64,000 nucleotides of DNA from Arthrobacter sp. KBS0703 (GTDB lineage: Bacteria; Actinomycetota; Actinomycetes; Actinomycetales; Micrococcaceae). The notes under the pieces are model-generated. The model saw nothing but the letters and a program-made list of their open reading frames with translations, was not told the DNA's origin and ran no database searches. Positions 1 through 8,367 of the stretch are shown piece after piece. Both the position numbers and the translations under genes were made by a program. The DNA lies in the NCBI RefSeq assembly GCF_002008315.2, contig NZ_MVDG02000001.1:3658001-3722000 (forward strand). The letters run 5' to 3'. Numbering within the stretch: the stretch's first letter is position 1; each line of letters opens with the position of its first letter.

Positions 1-188
1 GTGCCCACCTCCGCAGCGCCAGGCAGGAGCTGGGTGCCATCGCGGGCCGGCTGCATCCGAAGATGCTGGAAGTGGAGCGGCTGGAGGGTGAGACCGTGGT
101 GATGCTCTTCCGGCCGCTGATGGTGGACCTGCTGGAGGCCGCCGGCATGGATTCCCGCGAGGCCCGGGACATCCTCCCGCCGCTGTAG
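1..188 (+). CDS. C-terminal fragment of an unidentified protein
   Basis: An open frame enters from the left edge and ends at TAG 186-188, giving 61 residues. The fragment is helical and mixed-charge, ending in AGMDSREARDILPPL. The style resembles the cytoplasmic tail of an FUSC/aromatic-acid-exporter-type membrane protein, but that is only a guess from memory and the diagnostic part lies outside the window. It ends 52 bases before radA on the same strand. Confidence 0.55.
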   Translation, partial: AHLRSARQELGAIAGRLHPKMLEVERLEGETVVMLFRPLMVDLLEAAGMDSREARDILPPL

Positions 189-228
189 GAGCGGAAGCCC
201 GCGGAGCAGGAATGTCGGGGGCTCCGGA

Positions 229-234
229 TAGTGT
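229..234 (+). promoter_or_regulatory. Candidate -10 box for a leaderless radA transcript
   Basis: TAGTGT ends six bases before the radA ATG. In actinobacteria TANNNT at this distance places transcription initiation at or next to the start codon. The intervening GGAGCA could instead act as a close Shine-Dalgarno. No convincing -35 element is visible. Confidence 0.35.
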
Positions 235-240
235 GGAGCA

Positions 241-1614
241 ATGGCTACAAAGACTTCCCGGGCGTCCAAAACACCGGGCTATAAGTGCGCGGAATGCGGC
301 TGGACCACGGTCAAGTGGGTGGGGCGCTGCGGTGAGTGCCAGGCGTGGGGAACCGTTGAGGAAACCGGCGCCGCCGTGGCCCGCACGACGGCGGCCACTA
401 CCGTTTTGGAGCCCGCCCGCCCCATCGCCGAGGTGGACGCCACCACCGCCGCTTTCCTGCCCACGGGCGTGGACGAGCTGGACCGGGTGCTGGGCGGCGG
501 CGTGGTGCCGGGCGCCGTGATCCTGCTGGCTGGTGAGCCGGGCGTCGGCAAGTCCACACTGCTGCTGGACGTGGCCGCCAAGTTTGCCCGGACGGGCCAA
601 AGCGTCCTCTACGTCACCGGCGAGGAATCCGCGGCGCAGGTCAAGCTGCGGGCTGAGCGGATCAACGCCCTCGCGGACACCCTCTACCTGTCCGCTGAGA
701 CCGACCTTGGCCAGGCCCTGGGCCAGGTGGAGAAGGTGGAACCAAAGCTCCTGGTGGTGGACTCCGTGCAGACATTGAGCAGCGCGGACGTGGAGGGCAG
801 TTCGGGCGGCGTCTCCCAGGTGCGTGAGGTGGCCGCGTCCATCATCGCGGCCGCCAAGCGCCGCAACATGACCACGCTGCTGGTGGGGCACGTGACGAAG
901 GACGGCTCCATCGCCGGGCCGCGCCTCCTGGAGCACCTCGTGGATGTGGTGTGCCAGTTCGAGGGCGAACGCCACTCCCGCCTCCGGCTGTTGCGTGCGG
1001 TCAAGAACCGGTACGGGCCCACGGACGACGTGGGCTGCTTCGACCTCAACGAGGACGGCATTGAGGGCCTCGCGGACCCCAGCGGGCTCTTCGTCACCCG
1101 CACCAAGGATCCCGTCTCCGGCACCTGCATCACGGTGACCATGGAGGGCAGGCGCCCGCTGCTGGCCGAGGTGCAGTCGCTCCTGGCCGAGAGCGCCAAC
1201 TCGCAGCCGCGCCGCGCCACCAGCGGCCTCGACAGCTCGCGGGTGGCCATGCTGCTGGCTGTGCTCCAGCAGCGGGCAGGCTGCCTGCTGCAGAAGGACG
1301 ACTCGTACGTGGCCACGGTGGGCGGCGTGAAACTCAGCGAGCCTGCCACGGACCTTGCCGTGGCGCTGGCCGTCGCGTCTGCCAAGGCGAAGAAACCGCT
1401 GCCGCAGCGGCTCATCGCGTTCGGGGAGGTGGGGCTGGCCGGCGAGGTCCGTCCTGTGCCGGGCATCAACCAGCGCATCCAGGAGGCGCACCGGCTGGGC
1501 TTCACGCACGCAGTGGTGCCCGCCAGCCACAACGGCCCGGGCCCGGTGCCGGCGGGCTTCTCGGTGCGGGAAGTCGGCCACCTGACCGAGGCCCTGAGTC
1601 TGCTGATCAGCTAG
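241..1614 (+). CDS. radA: DNA repair protein RadA
   Basis: RadA/Sms is a RecA-like ATPase that promotes branch migration of recombination intermediates during repair. The 457-residue protein is full length. It has an N-terminal zinc finger (Cys16, Cys19, Cys30, Cys33), Walker A GEPGVGKST at 98-106, the RadA-specific KNRYG motif in the middle, and a C-terminal Lon-like domain lacking an active protease site. The ATG at 241 puts the zinc finger at the usual distance from the N-terminus. In M. tuberculosis radA lies beside disA; here about 12 kb of accessory genes separate them. Confidence 0.97.
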   Translation: MATKTSRASKTPGYKCAECGWTTVKWVGRCGECQAWGTVEETGAAVARTTAATTVLEPARPIAEVDATTAAFLPTGVDELDRVLGGGVVPGAVILLAGEPGVGKSTLLLDVAAKFARTGQSVLYVTGEESAAQVKLRAERINALADTLYLSAETDLGQALGQVEKVEPKLLVVDSVQTLSSADVEGSSGGVSQVREVAASIIAAAKRRNMTTLLVGHVTKDGSIAGPRLLEHLVDVVCQFEGERHSRLRLLRAVKNRYGPTDDVGCFDLNEDGIEGLADPSGLFVTRTKDPVSGTCITVTMEGRRPLLAEVQSLLAESANSQPRRATSGLDSSRVAMLLAVLQQRAGCLLQKDDSYVATVGGVKLSEPATDLAVALAVASAKAKKPLPQRLIAFGEVGLAGEVRPVPGINQRIQEAHRLGFTHAVVPASHNGPGPVPAGFSVREVGHLTEALSLLIS

Positions 1615-1639
1615 CGGCGCCAGTCGGCCGGACGGGCAG

Positions 1640-1696
1640 TTAACGCGGGTGGCCGAGCAGTAAGCGCGGGTGGCCCGGTCGTTAACGCGGGTGGCC
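1640..1696. repeat. Three 21-bp-period direct repeats downstream of radA
   Basis: TTAACGCGGGTGGCC occurs at 1640-1654, as TAAGCGCGGGTGGCC at 1661-1675, and again at 1682-1696. The exact 21-base spacing (two helical turns) and the GGCC ends feeding straight into the following hairpin suggest partial duplication of a terminator arm rather than a set of protein sites. Confidence 0.7.
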
Positions 1697-1722
1697 CGCG
1701 CCGGTCTGCCGGCGCGGGCCAC
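1691..1722 (+). terminator. Probable transcription terminator of radA
   Basis: A perfect 14-bp stem, starting GTGGCCCGCGCCGG, closes a TCTG loop (1705-1708). It lies 76 bases after the radA stop. There is no clear T-run, which is common for GC-rich actinobacterial hairpin terminators. Confidence 0.6.
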
Positions 1723-2053
1723 TGCTGTTGCTGTTCCGCCTCCGGCGGAGGCCTGCGGCCGGCTCTGGGTCTTGACGGGCCACTCGGCCTGGACCTTCAT
1801 GGTTGACCGTGAGGCGCGGGGTTCCCGCGGACGTCACAGTCCCGTGGCATCGACGGGCCTAGCCGACGCGATCACGGCAACCTCTTGGGTAAGCAGCTGG
1901 CGGAAGGTTAGGGCTTCACGCTCTCAACGAACTTTTCCGAATGCCAGCCTGACGTAACGATGGTTATCGGCGTTCTAAAATTCGTGGGGGAGTGGCTTCA
2001 AGAGGGGCTGTTTCCTGCCCTCGTTCGTGGCGTTTCTGCACGGACTGCGGGGG

Positions 2054-2696
2054 TCAGAACTGCTCGGCCAGTGCCCGGTTTACGGCGGGGATGTCCAGGA
2101 AGGCAGGGTCAAAAGGCGCATCGGAGCCGGCTATCTCGGCCACCCAGGCGCAGTGTTCGACGTGGTTCGGATGCGACGGGTCGGCCAGGGCATCCATGAT
2201 CTCCTCGTATCCGGGAAAACCTCCGGAGTCTTCCAGCGGGCCCCGGCGGGCGCCGTCGATCAGTCGGGCCGGCGGACTGTCTCCGTCCGCGTGCCGGCGG
2301 GAAACCAGCTCGAGCCGGTGGAGCCAGCTGTCGCCAAAGTCGTATTCATAAAGGGCTGCGCCAGAACCCAGGGCGAGCAGCTGATCCAGGGAGCCCTCCT
2401 CCTCGGGCCTGTCCTCCCGTTCCTCACACACCTGCCGCGGAAGCCACTGCAGGACCTCAGGAATCTCACCGTTGACCGGGCGCAGCGGCGCGAACGGGTC
2501 GTTGGTGACAAACCTGTGCAGGTGCGCGTCCTCCCAGCCAAAGGCTGCCTGCAGTATCTGGTGTAGCTGGCTCAGAGCCAGGGAGCCCGGGAGCTCGAAC
2601 AGGCGCCAAAATGTCAGGCACGCTGTCGACCAGCTCTACGCGAACCTCCAGGACAGAGTCCTGTCCAGCCCCGGTCCCGGCCTCAGATTTGTCCAT
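2054..2696 (-). pseudogene. pRiA4b ORF-3-like protein, frameshifted
   Basis: Two overlapping reading frames join into one protein if one base is removed from the A-run at 2608-2611 (T-run on the coding strand). The N-terminal frame starts at ATG 2696 and gives VLEVRVELVDSVPDI; the second frame continues WRLFELPGSLALSQLHQIL, then a GWEDAHLHRF segment, then YEYDFGDSWLHRLEL near the middle. These are the signature blocks of the plasmid pRiA4b ORF-3-like family, often found beside mobile DNA but of unproven function. The rebuilt protein is about 213 residues and otherwise intact, so either a recent frameshift or a homopolymer consensus error is possible. Confidence 0.75.
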
Positions 2697-2906
2697 GCAG
2701 CCCATTCTTACAGGCCTCACTGCCCTTGTACTCAGACGGGGTGCCCCCCCCGCCGCGGCCCATAGCCCGCCGAGAGGTCCGTTATCGGCGTTCGTTTTTG
2801 AGTGTGGCTCGATGGGAGATTCGGCCATCGGGGCGCCTGTAAACGGCCTCCTATTCACCTCGGCGTCCGCGGGCGTAAACGGCTCACGTTTGCGAATGGG
2901 ACCCGG

Positions 2907-3320
2907 TTATGGATTTTCCGGCAAGCGGCCAGACAACGCCTGGACTGCCTCGGCGATGCCTATGTCTTCTCGTTCAACCTCTTCCATGAAGAGGCGACCG
3001 GCCGTTATGAGACCGTCCTCACTCTCGAAGATCGTCACGCCGCGCATGCGGAAGGGCTGCCCGTCAGTGTGCGTGCCGGTCCAAGTCCATTCGCTCCACG
3101 TAGCATTGCCGTCGTCCACCGAGCGGACCACTTCTGCGTGAAAATCGGGAATGCCGGCGAACATGGCTGCCCAGTTCGCGTGCATCTGCGCCCGACCCAC
3201 GAAGGCCCTGGCCGGGTGGGCCGGTTGCACACTCTTGTATGACTCATGGAATAACCCGGCCGCTGACTCGAGGTCGTGGTTATTGAAGGCAGCCATCAGT
3301 CTTTGGATAACCTCGCTCAC
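2907..3320 (-). CDS. SnoaL-like / nuclear transport factor 2-fold protein
   Basis: This 137-residue protein has the typical small-cone pattern of the SnoaL-like polyketide cyclase family: an N-terminal helix (VIQRLMAAFNNHDLE), a pocket region with HPARAFVGRAQMHANWAAMF, and paired strands with WTWTGTHTDGQPF and FRMRGVTIFE. The family includes cyclases, dehydratases and many uncharacterised enzymes, so the substrate cannot be named. I chose GTG 3320 because GGAGGAGT (3327-3334) lies seven bases upstream; a longer version from 3356 has no such site. It stands alone on the minus strand in an accessory region. Confidence 0.8.
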   Translation of the reverse strand: MSEVIQRLMAAFNNHDLESAAGLFHESYKSVQPAHPARAFVGRAQMHANWAAMFAGIPDFHAEVVRSVDDGNATWSEWTWTGTHTDGQPFRMRGVTIFESEDGLITAGRLFMEEVEREDIGIAEAVQALSGRLPENP

Positions 3321-4052
3321 CTGATTACTCCTCCCCGCCGGGCGGGGTCGCGCCACCGTCTGGCGCCCGAAAGGTTCCCGGCAACATCCTCGGATGCGTT
3401 AATTCTCCGCTACTACTACGGCCAGGGAGCCACCCCAACGGCTCCTAATTCCCAGCCGAGCAGAACCCGAATTGACCCCAGCCGTGGACCGCTCAAAATC
3501 ACTCTAGTGGTCAGGCTGCAAGGGCTGGTCCAGGCCTGGGCATCACCCATCAAGGAAGTCGGCCGATGGCTCATTCCTTCGTCGCATTCGAGGCCAGCGC
3601 AACATTAGTTCTGCAGAAGCGGGAGTCAGGTTTTCAAGGCATGCTTCAGATGCCGCCCGACGCTTCCGATCTCGCTTCGATACGGCAGGATCACTGCTTG
3701 CGAAGCCCATCAAGTCGCGTCGGCAGTCAGGGCTGGCTCTGCACGTTCTGCCGATTAACCGCTGCAAATTTCCTAAGTGAACGAAAGGCCGGTTATCGGC
3801 GTTTGAAGAAGCTTGAAATCCCGAGGAGATACCGGCGTTCCACGGTCGGAACCGCGATCGGAAATGCCCCCTTCCGCAGCGGATCCGGCGGGCCCGGAGA
3901 GCCCTCTTTTCCGGACCCTTCAGACGTCCGATCGACCCACCGTTGCCGTTTTCCGCGGGAAGTTGACGAACGACTGTCCCGCGCGTATGACGGGCCGTAT
4001 CAGGTCAATTGCGGGCCGTTCCCCACAGCCCGCCCGTTGGAAGGATAAGGAA
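3321..4052. other. Gene-poor accessory interval
   Basis: I see no reading frame with convincing codon use on either strand. The base composition is visibly less GC-rich than the backbone. A third copy of GTTATCGGCGTT occurs at 3792-3803 (others at 1963 and 2781). With broken genes on both sides, this looks like decayed or transferred DNA. Confidence 0.5.
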
Positions 4053-4349
4053 ATGGCGGTTGCAGTCATCATGTAATTCAACGGCGCCACACTGGAACAA
4101 TACGACCAGGTCATTGAAAAAATGGGACTCTCCCGGGGCGGCCCGGGCCCGGCCGGCGCACTGTCCCACTGGGTAGTCGCGACGGACAACGGCATACTCG
4201 TAACGGATCTCTGGAAGTCCCGGGAGCTGTATGACGCCTTCGCACGGGACCAGATCGGGCCCTATAGCGCAGAAGCTGGTATTCCCGAGCAGCCGAAAAT
4301 CACCTATTACGACGCCTACAACTACTTCACGCAGGGCGCAGACGCCTGA
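4053..4349 (+). pseudogene. Dimeric alpha/beta-barrel (monooxygenase-like) protein with early stop
   Basis: ATG 4053, preceded by AAGGATAAGG, reads MAVAVIM, then TAA (4074-4076), then FNGATLEQYDQVIEKMGL and on to a stop at 4347-4349. Both sides of the stop look like one 98-residue protein of the antibiotic-biosynthesis-monooxygenase-like fold, in which the first strand (VAVIM-x-FNG) is essential. Translation could restart at ATG 4122 but would lack that strand. A single base change (for example to GAA or GAT) would restore the frame, so nonsense mutation and sequence error are both possible. It lies upstream of the molybdoprotein operon. Confidence 0.65.
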
Positions 4350-4871
4350 GCACCACGGAACGGACTTGCCGAGGCTCGGCTTTATCCTCGCGGTGGTTTC
4401 GCATCCGCGACGAGGACACCGGCAGTCTTCAAGGCACGGTCAGTCAGGCCCCGCAGGAGGAATCCACTCAATAGCGGCGAGAACGCCGCTGGCCGTGTTC
4501 CGCCTCATCTTTAACGTGCACCGCGTCCGCGAGCTCCGAACAACTCTGCACCAAGGACGTAGTCCCACTCGGCAAAAGTTTCAGCGGTCGCCGCAGCCCC
4601 CAAGATCTGTGTGGGAGTTGCGATGACCTGGCCAAGGCAGGGGTCAAGGATCAGATTCAGAAGATTGGGTATAGACAGCCATTCCCGGTGGTCCCGGAAA
4701 TACAGCGGAAGCCTCTCATCGCTGTCAGCTAACAACGGGGCGGGTGAAAGCCTTGCACCAAGGATGCCGGGCAGTGAGGCAACGGTGAATGTCTGGACCC
4801 CGCGGGGCCGTTGCCATATCGTTGGGGAACCGATCAAAGCCGATCGGAGGTCTCCGCATCGGAGGTGAATA
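4350..4871. other. Upstream region of the molybdoprotein operon
   Basis: No gene is confidently supported. A 122-codon minus-strand frame (4511-4879) exists but has no recognisable family and overlaps the next gene's start. The interval may hold the promoter of the downstream operon; I could not define boxes. Confidence 0.45.
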
Positions 4872-5465
4872 ATGGGCATTATCTCGTCTGGTTTTCACGG
4901 AAAACGGCGGACCGGCAATGCAGCGATACCACCCGGTCAACACGAGACGGGCACCTTTCCCGTATTGACGGCGGGCCCTGCACCTTATGTCGCCAGGGCA
5001 GACTGGGAATTCTTCATTACAACCGAGGCGGGGCAGCGCCACGCGTGGTCCTGGGACGCATTCATGGCACTACCGCAGGTTGATATCCGGACCGATATTC
5101 ACTGCGTCACCAGCTGGTCCAAGCTGGGCACTTCGTGGCGCGGGGTATCCCTGGACACTTTGTTCGAGGACGTGGAAACAGCGTCCGAATTCACGACGGC
5201 CCACTCCTACGGCGGCTATACGACCAACGTTCCGCTGCGGGACCTTCTTGGCGGCAAGGCGTGGGTGGCCTGGGAATTCGACGGTGAGCCACTGGAACGG
5301 GCCCACGGTGGACCGGCCCGCCTGCTGGTGCCCCATTTGTACCTTTGGAAGAGCGCGAAGTGGATCAACGGCATCGAGCTGATGCGGGAGGACATTCCCG
5401 GTTTCTGGGAATCGAATGGTTACCACATGCACGGCGATCCGTGGCGCGAGGAGCGCTACTCATGA
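4872..5465 (+). CDS. Sulfite-oxidase-like molybdopterin-dependent oxidoreductase
   Basis: This 197-residue protein has the sulfite oxidase (YedY-like) molybdenum-cofactor fold. Visible landmarks are the strand before the metal ligand and the ligand cysteine itself in DIHCVTSWSKLGTSWRG, followed by YTTNVPLRDLL, a GGPARLLVPHLYLWKSAKW block and the closing GFWESNGYHMHGDPW. It has no Tat or Sec signal, unlike MsrP/YedY, so it probably works in the cytoplasm. ATG 4872 follows GGAGGTGAATA directly (GGAGG at 4860-4864). The partner flavin reductase begins 10 bases after its stop and is the likely electron donor or acceptor. The natural substrate is unknown. Confidence 0.9.
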   Translation: MGIISSGFHGKRRTGNAAIPPGQHETGTFPVLTAGPAPYVARADWEFFITTEAGQRHAWSWDAFMALPQVDIRTDIHCVTSWSKLGTSWRGVSLDTLFEDVETASEFTTAHSYGGYTTNVPLRDLLGGKAWVAWEFDGEPLERAHGGPARLLVPHLYLWKSAKWINGIELMREDIPGFWESNGYHMHGDPWREERYS

Positions 5466-5475
5466 GGGCGCCCGC

Positions 5476-6213
5476 ATGAGCACGCTCTGGCGTGTCGCCG
5501 AGGTCGTCAGCGGCGTTCCTGAGTCGGAAACTTCCAGAACCATCGGGCTAAGGGTCGACGGTTTGAACGGCAGCCTCGCCGGCCAGCACATCGATATCCG
5601 GCTCACGGCCGACGACGGGTACACCGCCGTACGGTCCTACTCCGTCGCTACAGCCGGCATGGACGAAATCCTGGAGATCACGGTCGATGAATTGACCGAC
5701 GGGGAAGTCTCCCCTTACCTGGTCAGGGACCTGATGGTCGGCGATCAATTGGAAATACGGGGGCCGGTGGGTGGTTGGTTCGTCTGGCGGCCGACGGACA
5801 CGAACACTGTTCAGCTGATCGCCGGAGGGTCCGGCATCGTGCCGCTCATGTCCATGATCCGGGCGCATGAGGCATCGGAGAATCCGTCACCGTTCCGGCT
5901 TCTGTATTCCCTCAAATCGCCGGAGGCGGGGTTCTATCGGGAGGAGCTGCTTACTCTGAGCCGGGAGTCCCCCAAACTCACGGTCGACTACGTCTACACC
6001 CGCAAAGTTCCCCCGGGCTGGGCGGGTGCTCCGAAGCGGCTCACGGCCGAAACGTTGCTGGCGACCGTCCTGCCGGCGGAGGCTGGCCCCGACATATTCA
6101 TCTGTGGTCAGACGATGTTTGTCGAAACGGTCGCAGGATGGCTCGTGCAGGCGGGCTACCCGGCCACCTCGATCAAGACCGAACGCTTCGGCGGAACTGG
6201 AGGACTCCGGTGA
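5476..6213 (+). CDS. FAD-binding oxidoreductase (ferredoxin-NADP reductase type)
   Basis: This 245-residue flavoenzyme carries the FAD-binding RSYSVA motif of the FNR superfamily, the nucleotide-binding GGSGIVPLMSMIRAH segment, and a C-terminal FICGQTMFVETVAGWL motif. There is no appended 2Fe-2S domain. ATG 5476 starts the recognisable beta-barrel. It sits 10 bases after the molybdoprotein and overlaps the next gene by four bases (GTGA), so the three are translated together. Its probable role is electron transfer between NAD(P)H and the molybdoprotein; the direction is inference. Confidence 0.9.
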   Translation: MSTLWRVAEVVSGVPESETSRTIGLRVDGLNGSLAGQHIDIRLTADDGYTAVRSYSVATAGMDEILEITVDELTDGEVSPYLVRDLMVGDQLEIRGPVGGWFVWRPTDTNTVQLIAGGSGIVPLMSMIRAHEASENPSPFRLLYSLKSPEAGFYREELLTLSRESPKLTVDYVYTRKVPPGWAGAPKRLTAETLLATVLPAEAGPDIFICGQTMFVETVAGWLVQAGYPATSIKTERFGGTGGLR

Positions 6214-6572
6214 CTGGCATAAGCGGATTGCCCTCCCAAGGCGCCGAGGACCCGCACGTCGAGGACCCGCGCGTCGAGGACCATGACATCGCCGGAATCG
6301 CGGGTAATCCGATACCTCATCTGGACGGAAACGCGGCGGCAGGGCCTCTGTGGGAACTGTTCCGCATCGACATCATCGCAGCGATCGGACGGTGCAAAAA
6401 CTGCGGCGCCGTCCGGGTCTTCGGGGAGGCGGCAGTCTATGCCGACGCCCCGGGAATCGTTGTGCGCTGCAGTTCCTGCGACGGCGTCCTTCTGCGACTC
6501 GTGGAGACTCCCACCAGCTACTGGCTCGATGTAAGCGGACTCAGCTACCTCCAAATCGACCGAGAGGGCTAG
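6210..6572 (+). CDS. DUF6510-type zinc-ribbon protein
   Basis: The GTG start overlaps the preceding TGA (GTGA), which decides the start. The 120-residue product has a low-complexity N-terminus with three EDPxV-like pentapeptides, then HLDGNAAAGPLWELF and a zinc ribbon made of CKNC and CSSC. This matches the DUF6510 family, which I recall in similar molybdoprotein/flavoreductase neighbourhoods. It has no catalytic motif; the four cysteines may bind zinc or an iron-sulfur centre. It may be an assembly or electron-transfer accessory of the two enzymes before it. Confidence 0.8.
   Translation: MTGISGLPSQGAEDPHVEDPRVEDHDIAGIAGNPIPHLDGNAAAGPLWELFRIDIIAAIGRCKNCGAVRVFGEAAVYADAPGIVVRCSSCDGVLLRLVETPTSYWLDVSGLSYLQIDREG
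6246..6290 (+). repeat. 15-bp in-frame tandem repeat
   Basis: GAGGACCCGCACGTC is followed by GAGGACCCGCGCGTC and a diverged third unit GAGGACCATGACATC. The units encode EDPHV, EDPRV and EDHDI near the N-terminus of the zinc-ribbon protein, a likely site of slippage-driven length variation. Confidence 0.85.
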
Positions 6573-6677
6573 GGCTTGGCCAGAAAGCACTGCTCCACCC
6601 AGGGGCCTGAAATCCTTGCCGGTCGTAAGAGCCACCGGGCCGGGACCCTGGGTGACCGCCGCGTTGGAAGAAAACGG

Positions 6678-7463
6678 CTAGTTCTTCCGGGCCCGAGTGC
6701 GTACCAGCGCGGTGACGCCCGCGGCGAGGCCGAGCACGCCTGCTACCAGCCCCAACCGGCCTGCGGTTTCGCTGCCGCTGGACGAACCAGCCGGCGCCGT
6801 TGAGGCGGCAGGTGCCGCTTCCGGCGTCGCGGTTGCGGAGCCCGTGGCTTCGGCTGCGGTGGTGACGAAGGCGGGCGCCGGGTGGTGCTCCTTTTCTGCG
6901 GATGCTGACGCCGGCGCGGACGCCGGCGCGGACGCTGATGCGGACGCTGCGGCGTGATCGTGGCCGGCGTCTTCCGTATCGGCCCAGTTAACAGTGGTCC
7001 CGTCGGTGTAGCCCTGCACGGCGGGCAGCGTCACCGTGGTGCCGGCAGCCGGGAGCCGGCCAACCGAGAGCGTGAAGGTCTGGAATTCGTTCTGGCCGAT
7101 CTGGTGGGCGGTGTCGGCGGTCCAGATCACGCTGGTAGGTGCCTTGGTCACTGTGGCCCCGTCAATCTCCACCGGCTTGGGCAGTGCAGTGCTGACAACC
7201 TGCGCCTTCCAGCCGTCGATCGGCTTGACCGAGACCGACGTCAGCGGGGTGTCGGTGGGGAGTTTGACCTCGAGCCGGTTGGTCTTGGCGGTCTCGGATT
7301 CATTCGGGACGCTGAAGGTCAGCTTGGTGAATCCGCCCTCGGCGGTCTTGGACGGATCGACGGTGACGTGAGCGGAAGCGGCCACGGCGCTGGCGGCCAG
7401 GAGCCCCGCCGTCATCGAGGCGGCGGCTGCGGTCTTCAGGGTACGGCGAAGGAAGCTATTCAT
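6678..7463 (-). CDS. YcnI family copper-binding protein (DUF1775)
   Basis: Starting at the inner ATG (MNSFLRRTLK) gives a 261-residue protein with a twin-Arg-containing Sec-type signal peptide ending in ASA-HVTVDP. The mature N-terminal His is the copper ligand of the YcnI mono-histidine brace, with a conserved Trp in VIWTADTAH. A DUF1775 domain follows, then an Ala/Ser/Pro-rich linker, one membrane helix (about 230-250) and a basic RTRARKN tail. It is the last gene of a minus-strand set with a His/Met-rich membrane protein and CopC. A paralogue lies at 9893 on the other strand. Confidence 0.92.
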   Translation of the reverse strand: MNSFLRRTLKTAAAASMTAGLLAASAVAASAHVTVDPSKTAEGGFTKLTFSVPNESETAKTNRLEVKLPTDTPLTSVSVKPIDGWKAQVVSTALPKPVEIDGATVTKAPTSVIWTADTAHQIGQNEFQTFTLSVGRLPAAGTTVTLPAVQGYTDGTTVNWADTEDAGHDHAAASASASAPASAPASASAEKEHHPAPAFVTTAAEATGSATATPEAAPAASTAPAGSSSGSETAGRLGLVAGVLGLAAGVTALVRTRARKN

Positions 7464-7580
7464 GGCAGGTGTGCCTTTCACAAAGAAAAAATCATCAGGA
7501 ACAGGCCCGCAGCATGGCGGGCGCCGGGAAGGAAGGTGGTGCGCGCCACCGTCGGTCCCTGTCCGTAGTGAAGGGTCCTG

Positions 7581-8195
7581 CTAGGCAGCCGGCGCCAGTC
7601 CGGGAGGTCCCCGCAGGGAGGGCAGGCGCAGAGCGGGGCTGGCCGGCGGGAGAATGGCCGGCGCACCGCAGGGGCCCGGGACACGGGCCGGAACGATGCC
7701 GACCGGCTGGGGCTGGCGGACCAAGGGGCGCAGCCAGGGGGCCACGACTCCCAGGGCCTGTTCTCCGCGGGCCATGACCAGTGCTGCGGCCAAGGTGGCG
7801 ACAGCGTGGGCTACAAACATGAGGCCATCGGAGGCGGCTTCGTGGGCCGGTGCGGCACCGGCGAAGGCCTCCGCGGACACGACCATCCCGGAGTGCTGGG
7901 CATGGCCCGGCATCAGCTGCGGGGGCGCCGCCGCGGAGGACGCGGCCGACAATGCGTCGAAGGCCCAGTGCAGCCAGAGCTGCCCGGCACCCAGCAGGCC
8001 GGTAAGCGCGGGGAAGGTGAGCCGGAACCGCGTTAGTGCGGCCACCGGGACCATGGACACGGCGCAGAGCGCCGCGAGGATTGCCGGCTCCGGAAGCCGG
8101 CCGCCGGCGGCAAGGTGCCCGCCGGCGGAGAATCCCACAAGGATGGACCCGATCAGCGCGGTCCGGAAAAGCCGGAACGGGGCGCGAGGCAACAT
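7581..8195 (-). CDS. Copper-cassette membrane protein with His/Met-rich loop
   Basis: This 204-residue protein has about four predicted membrane segments: one near residues 12-30, two in the middle, and one before VMARGEQALG. An external loop, MPGHAQHSGMVV, is rich in the copper ligands His and Met. GGAAAGG lies eight bases upstream of ATG 8195. I do not recognise a named family. Its position between copC and ycnI and its paralogue in the second cassette suggest a role in copper delivery or sensing at the membrane. Confidence 0.8.
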   Translation of the reverse strand: MLPRAPFRLFRTALIGSILVGFSAGGHLAAGGRLPEPAILAALCAVSMVPVAALTRFRLTFPALTGLLGAGQLWLHWAFDALSAASSAAAPPQLMPGHAQHSGMVVSAEAFAGAAPAHEAASDGLMFVAHAVATLAAALVMARGEQALGVVAPWLRPLVRQPQPVGIVPARVPGPCGAPAILPPASPALRLPSLRGPPGLAPAA

Positions 8196-8367
8196 CGGCG
8201 GTCCTTTCCGGAAGATCAGCGGCGCGGGCGGCGGGGCCGGATTCAGGTGGTTCAATTCCGGCGCTGGCCCAATCTGGCAGTGGCTCAATTCTAGTCGCCC
8301 GCCGGGACCGCCCCAGCTTCTGCTGGCGATCATCACGCGCTGCCGGCCGGGTCCTGAGGTTTGGTCG

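Larger units (their letters stand above)
1615..2053. other. Non-coding interval with short repeats and a hairpin
   Basis: No credible gene is visible. Just after radA there are three near-identical direct repeats and a strong hairpin (listed separately). The rest, about 1723-2053, is less GC-biased and shows no codon structure on either strand. It includes one copy of GTTATCGGCGTT at 1963-1974. Confidence 0.6.

Noticed and set aside
4511..4879. A 122-codon minus-strand frame upstream of the molybdoprotein operon
   Set aside because: No recognisable motif, no ribosome-binding site, and it overlaps the start of a well-supported gene on the other strand. Kept only as part of a gene-poor interval.
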